DNA of 10,145 bases. Origin: JACOUT01 sp964580865 (GTDB taxonomy: Bacteria; Myxococcota; UBA727; VGSZ01). Position 1 is the first letter of the stretch; every line of letters starts with the position of its first letter. The translations under genes were made by a program, and so were the position numbers. This document shows, piece after piece, positions 6,079 to 10,145 of the stretch. The notes below the pieces were generated by a model that saw only the letters and a program-made list of their open reading frames with translations, was not told the origin of the DNA and made no database searches. The stretch spans positions 1 through 10,145 of the forward strand of contig CAZONM010000213.1 of the NCBI GenBank assembly GCA_964580865.1, in the 5' to 3' direction.

Positions 6079-6912
6079 ATGATCGACGTCGACACCGCGG
6101 CCCGCGCCTTGCGTGACGCGCGCCGCATCGTGGTGTTCTCGGGCGCCGGCGTGTCGGCCGAGAGCGGCATCGACACGTTCCGCACCGAGGGCGGGTTCTG
6201 GCAGCGCTACCCGCCCGAGGAATTCGGGACGCCCATGGGCTTGGCCAAGCTCTACGCCACCGATCCTGCGCGCCTGGCCCGCTTCCTCGAGGAGCTCGTC
6301 GGGCCCATCGCATGCGCGGCGCCGAACCCGGGCCACGACGCGTTGGCCGCGCTCGAGCGCGGCGCGGCGGCGCGTGGCGCCAGCGTCACCGTGATCACGC
6401 AGAACGTCGACGCCTTGCACCAGGCCGCCGGCAGCAGCGTGGTGCACGAGGTGCACGGCAGCATGTTCGACATCGTCGACGCCGAGGGGCGCCCGCTGCG
6501 GCACCTCGAGCGCCCGGAGCTCGCGCGCATCGCCGACGCGCTCGCGCGTGCGCAGCGCGGTCCGTTCAAGCGCGCGCGCATCGCGCGCGCGATCGTGCCG
6601 CTCATCGGCCTGCCCGCCGCGGGCGCCTGGACGACACCGCGACATCGGCCGTCGGTGGTCATGTTCGGCGAGGCGCTGGCCGAGCCCGCGTGGCAGCGCG
6701 CGCAAGCGGCCGCCGCGCAGGCCGACGCGGTGCTCGTCGTGGGGACGTCGGGGCTGGTGTACCCCGCGGCGACGATCCCCGAGGTCGCCGCCGCCGCGGG
6801 CGCGCGCCTGGTGGAGGTAGGCCCCGAGCGTGCCTTCGACGGCATCTGGCTGCCGGGCAAGGCCGGCGAGCTCTTGCCGCGCCTGGTCCAGCGCGTCGAC
6901 GAGCTCGCGTAA
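6079..6912 (+). CDS. SIR2-family NAD-dependent protein deacylase lacking zinc cysteines
   Basis: A 277-residue sirtuin. The NAD-binding and catalytic motifs are intact: GAGVSAESGIDTFR (22-35; Asp32 where Pro is usual), TQNVDALH (107-114), the catalytic His126 in VHEVHGS, RPSVVMFGE (190-198), VGTSGLVYPAA (221-231) and VEVGPE (245-250). The region between HGS and RPSVV (129-189), which normally carries the four-Cys zinc ribbon, has no cysteine at all; the only Cys in the protein is Cys79. That region is instead Arg/Ala-rich and looks helical. By ungapped hand alignment to SIRT5, the Tyr and Arg that select succinyl or malonyl groups fall on Leu70 and Leu73, so deacetylation or hydrophobic deacylation is likelier. 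It lies 22 bases after the adenosyltransferase gene, probably in one operon, with only a weak GGGG (6068-6071) as ribosome site. Confidence 0.92.
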   Translation: MIDVDTAARALRDARRIVVFSGAGVSAESGIDTFRTEGGFWQRYPPEEFGTPMGLAKLYATDPARLARFLEELVGPIACAAPNPGHDALAALERGAAARGASVTVITQNVDALHQAAGSSVVHEVHGSMFDIVDAEGRPLRHLERPELARIADALARAQRGPFKRARIARAIVPLIGLPAAGAWTTPRHRPSVVMFGEALAEPAWQRAQAAAAQADAVLVVGTSGLVYPAATIPEVAAAAGARLVEVGPERAFDGIWLPGKAGELLPRLVQRVDELA

Positions 6913-6917
6913 CACCC

Positions 6918-6939
6918 GGCGCCGCGCTACGCGCGCGCC
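6918..6939. terminator. Possible bidirectional terminator hairpin between convergent genes
   Basis: The 28-base gap between the sirtuin stop and the MalG-like stop holds GGCGC (6918-6922) pairing with GCGCC (6935-6939), and inner GCG (6924-6926) with CGC (6930-6932) around the loop CTA. The stem has one small bulge and no T-tract on either side. Its placement between converging genes favours a terminator, but such pairings are common in DNA this GC-rich. Confidence 0.3.
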
Positions 6940-6940
6940 A

Positions 6941-7819
6941 TCAGCCCTTCACGCTCCCGGCCGTGAGGCCTTCGACCAGGTGGCGCTGCAAGAAGAAGAA
7001 CAACACCATCACGGGGGCCGACACCACGGTGGCGCCGGCGGCGAAGTGCCCCCACGCCGTGCTCTTGTCGCCCACGAAGCCGCGCAGCACCACGGGCAGC
7101 GTGTAGCTCGCCTCCGAGTTCATCAGCTTGGCGGCCAGGATGAACTCGTTCCACGCCTGCATGAACGAGAACAAGAACGTGATGGCGACGGCGGGGCGCG
7201 CCAGCGGCAGGATGATCGACCAGAAGATGCGCGCCGTCGACGCGCCGTCCATGCGCGCTGCCTCTTCGAGGTCGATGGGGATGGTGTCGAAGTAACCCTT
7301 CAAGAGCCAGGTGGAGAACGGGATGGACGTGGTGGCATAGACCAGCGCGAGGCCGAGCTGCGTGTCGAGCAGGGCGAGCTCGTCGAGCAGGATGTAGAGC
7401 GGGATCATCATCATGGTCCCGGGGAACATCTGCGTGAGCAAGAGCGCGCCGAGCCCCAAGCGCTTGCCGGGGAACGCGAAGCGCGAGAACGCGTAGGCGG
7501 CGGTGGTGGCGAGCGCCACGCCCACCAGCGCCGACAGCGCCGACACCGCCAGCGAGTTGTACAGCTGCACGCCGAAGATCCAGCGCCCGGCCAGGTCGTG
7601 GTGGCCCACGACGTCGACGAAGTTCTGCAGCGAGACCGTGGTGGGGATGGGCGAGAGCCCCGAGGCGAACGCCTGCGATGGGGTGAGCGCCATGCGCAGC
7701 ACCCACAGCACCGGGTAGAGCACCACCACCGCGACCAGGACGAGCACGGCGTGGCTGGCGAGCCCCACCGCCAAGCTCGAGCGCGCCCCGGCCATGCGTC
7801 CGTCGTCGCGCGTGCTCAT
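6941..7819 (-). CDS. MalG-family carbohydrate ABC transporter permease
   Basis: A 292-residue inner-membrane permease of normal MalG length with about six hydrophobic segments. The EAA loop that docks the ATPase is clear: EEAARMDGASTARIFWSIILP (185-205). The C-terminus, HLVEGLTAGSVKG, is characteristic of the MalG/UgpE/SugB family. Other family landmarks are NSLAVSALSALVG, AYAFSRFAFPGKR and MFPGTMMMIPLYIL. The frame stays open far upstream, but that part lies antisense-in-frame over the neighbouring gene; the ATG at 7819 overlaps the upstream TGA as ATGA and gives the family N-terminus. It pairs with the MalF-like half of the fusion protein to form the translocation pore. Confidence 0.93.
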   Translation of the reverse strand: MSTRDDGRMAGARSSLAVGLASHAVLVLVAVVVLYPVLWVLRMALTPSQAFASGLSPIPTTVSLQNFVDVVGHHDLAGRWIFGVQLYNSLAVSALSALVGVALATTAAYAFSRFAFPGKRLGLGALLLTQMFPGTMMMIPLYILLDELALLDTQLGLALVYATTSIPFSTWLLKGYFDTIPIDLEEAARMDGASTARIFWSIILPLARPAVAITFLFSFMQAWNEFILAAKLMNSEASYTLPVVLRGFVGDKSTAWGHFAAGATVVSAPVMVLFFFLQRHLVEGLTAGSVKG

Positions 7820-10029
7820 GCGCGCACCTCGGCGACCTTGGCGGCCACGCGGTTGGCGGCCACGGTGTAGCCGACGAGCATGAGGAAGACGAGCGTGGAG
7901 TACGCGGCGGCGTAGCCGAACGCGCCGCCTTGGCCGCGCTCGAAGGCCCAGCGGAACGCCTCGGTGATGAGGATGTCGGTGCTCCCCTGCGGCGCGCCGC
8001 CGCTGACGAGGTAGATGACGTTGAACATGTTGAACGTCCACACCGTGCCGAGCACGATGGCGGGCGCCAGCGTGGGCAACAGGAGCGGCAACGTGATGGC
8101 CGTGAAGCGCTGCCAGGCGTTGGCGCCGTCGAGCGCCGCCGCTTCGTACAGGTCGCTCGGGATCGAGGTCAGCCCGCCGAGCGCGATCACCATCATGAAC
8201 GGGAAGCCGAGCCAGGTGTTCGTGATCAGGTTGGCGAGGAACGCGCTCCACGTCTCGTTCATCCACGAGAAGCCCGTGATGCCGAGCGCTTGGTTGATGG
8301 CGCCGAGCTCGGGGTGGAACATGCCCTTCCAGATCAGCGCCGTGATGTAGTTGGGCACCGCCCACGGCACGATGAACAGCACGCGATAGAGCGCGCGGAA
8401 GCGCAGGCGCGCCTGGCTGAGCACGAGCGCGAGGAACACGCCGATGACGACGTGCAAGAACACGTTCGACGCGGTCCACAGCACGGTCATGCCGAGCGTA
8501 GCGAAGAAGCGCGAGTCGCCGCCCGCGAGGATGCGGCGGAAGTTCTCGAGGCCCACGAAGGTGTACGTGCCCCACGTGTGCTCGAAGAAGCCCATGCCGA
8601 TGCCGACCGCGAAGGGCACGAACACGAGCAGCGCCATGCCGATCATGGCCGGCGCCGTGTAGAGGTAGGCCACGCGCTGCAGGATGGCGTCGCGCACCAG
8701 GCGCCCCGGCCCGTAGCGCAGCGCGCCCACGAGCACGCCGCCGCCGAGGAGCACCACGGCGACGATCACGAAGATGATGAAGGCCGAGCGCGAGCCGCGC
8801 TGCGGGCCGGTCTCGATGGCCTGCACCACCGCCGCTACCTTGGCCTGCGCCTCGGCCAACGGCTGCGCGGGATCGAGGCCCTGGCCGAGCGCGGCGCCGA
8901 GCGCGAGATCGAACGGGCTCCACAGCGACTTCATCGCGGGTGTGTTGGGCGTGGGGACGGCGTCTCTCTGCTGTGCCAAGAAGGCGCGCAGGATGGGCGC
9001 GTCGGCGGTGCTGTCGTCGAGGGTGTCCCACGCCTCGCGCAGCGCCACCGGCTGCGCGCCCTCGACGCGCCGGCGCCGGCTGCACTCGGCGCCGGCGAGC
9101 GTGCGCACCAGCTCGACCGCGAGCGCGCGCTTCGTCGTCTTGCCCGAGATGTACGCTGCCTCCACCGAGAGGAAGGGGCGCAGCGGCGCGCCGTCGGCCG
9201 CGCGGGGCAGGGGGCTCACGGCCAGCGCCACCGCGTCCCCGATCTCGCCGCGCGCCCACGGACCGGTGAGGATCATCGCGGCCTTGCCGTCCACGAACAG
9301 CGAGGTCACGAGCGCGCCGTTCGTCTCTTGCGGTACCACCGCCAGCTCGCGCGCCAGCCGCTGCGCGTAGCGCACGCTCTCGATGTTCTTGGGGTCGTCG
9401 ATGGTGGGGCGGCCCGCGTCGTCGAAGATGCGCCCGCCCAGACCGAAGAGGAAGGGCGCGTGGAAGTAGAACAGGCGGTTCTCGTACACCAAGCCGTAGC
9501 GCCCGCCGCCCGTGTTCTTGGTGGCGGCCGCCTCGAGCTCGGCCAGCGTGGCGGGAGCAGCGGGCACGAGCGTGGTGTTGCGCCACAGCGCCACCGACTT
9601 GAACGCCAAGGGCACGCCCCACGCGTGCCCGCGGTAGAGCACGGCCGGCACCAGGCCGGGCTGCAGCTGGGCCACCAACGAGGGGTCGAGCACGTCGTCG
9701 ACCACGTCGATGGTCTTGGCCTCGGCCCAGTCACCGAGCGTGTCGTGCGCCGCCACGAACACGTCGGGGCCGCGTCCGCGCGGGATGGCGGCTGTGATCT
9801 TGTCGAGGTACGCGTCGTACGGCACGGCCAGCACGGTGACGCGAAAGCGCGTCTCCCGCTGGTTGAGCTCGACGATGAAGCGCTCGAGGGCCTCTTGCTC
9901 GCGCGCGCGGTAGGCGTGCCACAGCACCAGCTCGGGGCGAGCGTCGTCGGTGCGCACGTCCTGCGCGCGCGCGGGCGGCGCGCCGCACAGCGCCGTCACG
10001 AGGGCGAGGGCCGCGAGCCGCTCACCCAA
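7816..10029 (-). CDS. Fused MalE-like binding protein and MalF-like ABC permease
   Basis: A 737-residue protein joining two parts of a sugar importer. Residues 1-23 are a signal peptide (ARA then QD). Residues 24 to about 410 are a family-1 extracellular solute-binding domain: LVLWHAYRAREQEALERF, GPDVFVAAHD, WGVPLAFKSVALWRN, FVDGKAAMILTGPWARGE and PTPNTPAMKSLW. After a linker of only a few residues, a hydrophobic segment (415-437) leads into an Arg-rich stretch and then a full MalF/UgpA-type permease (448-737) with YTFVGLENFRRIL (489-501) and the EAA loop EAAALDGANAWQRFTAITLP (629-648). A single uninterrupted frame covers both. The start is a TTG at 10029, overlapping the ATPase stop in TTGGGTGA; it alone gives a complete signal peptide, and no in-frame ATG or GTG is available just upstream. 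The importer class handles oligosaccharides, polyols or glycerophosphate; the substrate is not predictable. Confidence 0.9.
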   Translation of the reverse strand: MGERLAALALVTALCGAPPARAQDVRTDDARPELVLWHAYRAREQEALERFIVELNQRETRFRVTVLAVPYDAYLDKITAAIPRGRGPDVFVAAHDTLGDWAEAKTIDVVDDVLDPSLVAQLQPGLVPAVLYRGHAWGVPLAFKSVALWRNTTLVPAAPATLAELEAAATKNTGGGRYGLVYENRLFYFHAPFLFGLGGRIFDDAGRPTIDDPKNIESVRYAQRLARELAVVPQETNGALVTSLFVDGKAAMILTGPWARGEIGDAVALAVSPLPRAADGAPLRPFLSVEAAYISGKTTKRALAVELVRTLAGAECSRRRRVEGAQPVALREAWDTLDDSTADAPILRAFLAQQRDAVPTPNTPAMKSLWSPFDLALGAALGQGLDPAQPLAEAQAKVAAVVQAIETGPQRGSRSAFIIFVIVAVVLLGGGVLVGALRYGPGRLVRDAILQRVAYLYTAPAMIGMALLVFVPFAVGIGMGFFEHTWGTYTFVGLENFRRILAGGDSRFFATLGMTVLWTASNVFLHVVIGVFLALVLSQARLRFRALYRVLFIVPWAVPNYITALIWKGMFHPELGAINQALGITGFSWMNETWSAFLANLITNTWLGFPFMMVIALGGLTSIPSDLYEAAALDGANAWQRFTAITLPLLLPTLAPAIVLGTVWTFNMFNVIYLVSGGAPQGSTDILITEAFRWAFERGQGGAFGYAAAYSTLVFLMLVGYTVAANRVAAKVAEVRA
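7825..7830 (-). promoter_or_regulatory. Ribosome binding site GAGGTG of the MalG-like gene
   Basis: On the minus strand GAGGTG ends five bases before the ATG at 7819 and lies within the last codons of the fusion gene. This is the best-placed Shine-Dalgarno sequence in the window; it supports the chosen start over the longer open frame upstream. Confidence 0.65.
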
Positions 10030-10145
10030 GGCGCACGCCCCGCGCGTCGAAGAAGTGCAGGTGGTCGCGCGCCACGTCGAGGGCCACGCGAGCGCCCGGC
10101 GCCAGCGCGTCGTCCTCGAGGCGCGCGCCCACGCGCGCGGCGTTG
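10022..10145 (-). CDS. C-terminal end of a MalK/UgpC-type ABC transporter ATPase, truncated by window edge
   Basis: Only the last 40 codons are in the window, ending in TGA at 10024-10022. The translated end contains PGARVALDVARDHLHFFDARG and stops at VRLG, matching the C-terminal regulatory (MOP/TOBE-like) domain of MalK/UgpC/MsmK ATPases, which typically ends in a HLHLFD..TG..L motif. The ATPase core, Walker motifs and start lie beyond the right edge. Its position directly ahead of the binding-protein/permease genes supports its being the energy-coupling subunit of the same importer, with the promoter probably outside the window. Confidence 0.8.
   Translation of the reverse strand, partial: NAARVGARLEDDALAPGARVALDVARDHLHFFDARGVRLG

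Noticed and set aside
7820..9622. Upstream in-frame extension of the MalG-like gene
   Set aside because: It overlaps the fusion gene on the same strand in another frame and is Arg/His-rich shadow sequence; the ATG at 7819 has a good ribosome site and the family N-terminus.
9976..9990. Lipobox at Cys15 in the signal peptide of the binding protein-permease fusion
   Set aside because: The residue before the Cys is Leu, which does not fit a lipobox; a signal peptidase I site (ARA then QD) fits better.

Overview
The window is bacterial, very GC-rich DNA with tightly packed genes. It carries several hallmarks of myxobacteria and related Myxococcota: an AgmX/PglI-type secreted protein, a SUMF1/FGE-domain protein with a Pro/Asp/Thr linker, a PEGA-like protein and a large lipase-like lipoprotein. 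I infer a myxobacterial chromosome; the species cannot be told. I see no tRNA, rRNA, CRISPR array, insertion sequence or integrase, and no gap between genes exceeds about 200 bases.

Layout, left to right. (1) 2-781 (+): the C-terminal part of an FGE-sulfatase/SUMF1-domain protein, entering the window through perfect 15-bp repeats that encode TDDPP. (2) 788-1414 (-): a small secreted protein made of two AgmX/PglI C-terminal-type domains, convergent with the first gene, with 6 bases between the stops. (3) 1415-1615: a divergent intergenic region with promoter-like elements at both ends. (4) 1616-2407 (+): a PhzF-family epimerase/isomerase. (5) 2468-4363 (+): a probable lipoprotein with an alpha/beta-hydrolase catalytic triad, resembling Pla-1/cef (VolA-type) lipases. 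(6) 4411-5499, 5496-6056 and 6079-6912 (+): a likely operon of a PEGA-like membrane-anchored protein, a PduO-type cobalamin adenosyltransferase and a sirtuin. (7) 6941-10145 (-): a sugar ABC importer operon read leftwards: the end of a MalK/UgpC-type ATPase, a protein fusing a MalE-like binding protein to a MalF-like permease, and a MalG-like permease.

How they work together. The importer genes overlap or nearly so (TTGGGTGA and ATGA junctions) and form a complete carbohydrate importer. Its receptor is covalently attached to one permease subunit. The adenosyltransferase makes adenosylcobalamin and the sirtuin removes acyl groups from lysines; their pairing with a PEGA-like protein is not a pathway I recognise. 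The remaining genes look like single-gene units.

Most of the window is ordinary. The points most worth a second look are: (a) a sirtuin with intact NAD-binding and catalytic motifs but no cysteine in the zinc-ribbon region; (b) the MalE-MalF fusion, with an extra membrane segment that restores topology; (c) a -10-like hexamer 5-6 bases upstream of the start codon at four separate transcription units, which suggests leaderless mRNAs.
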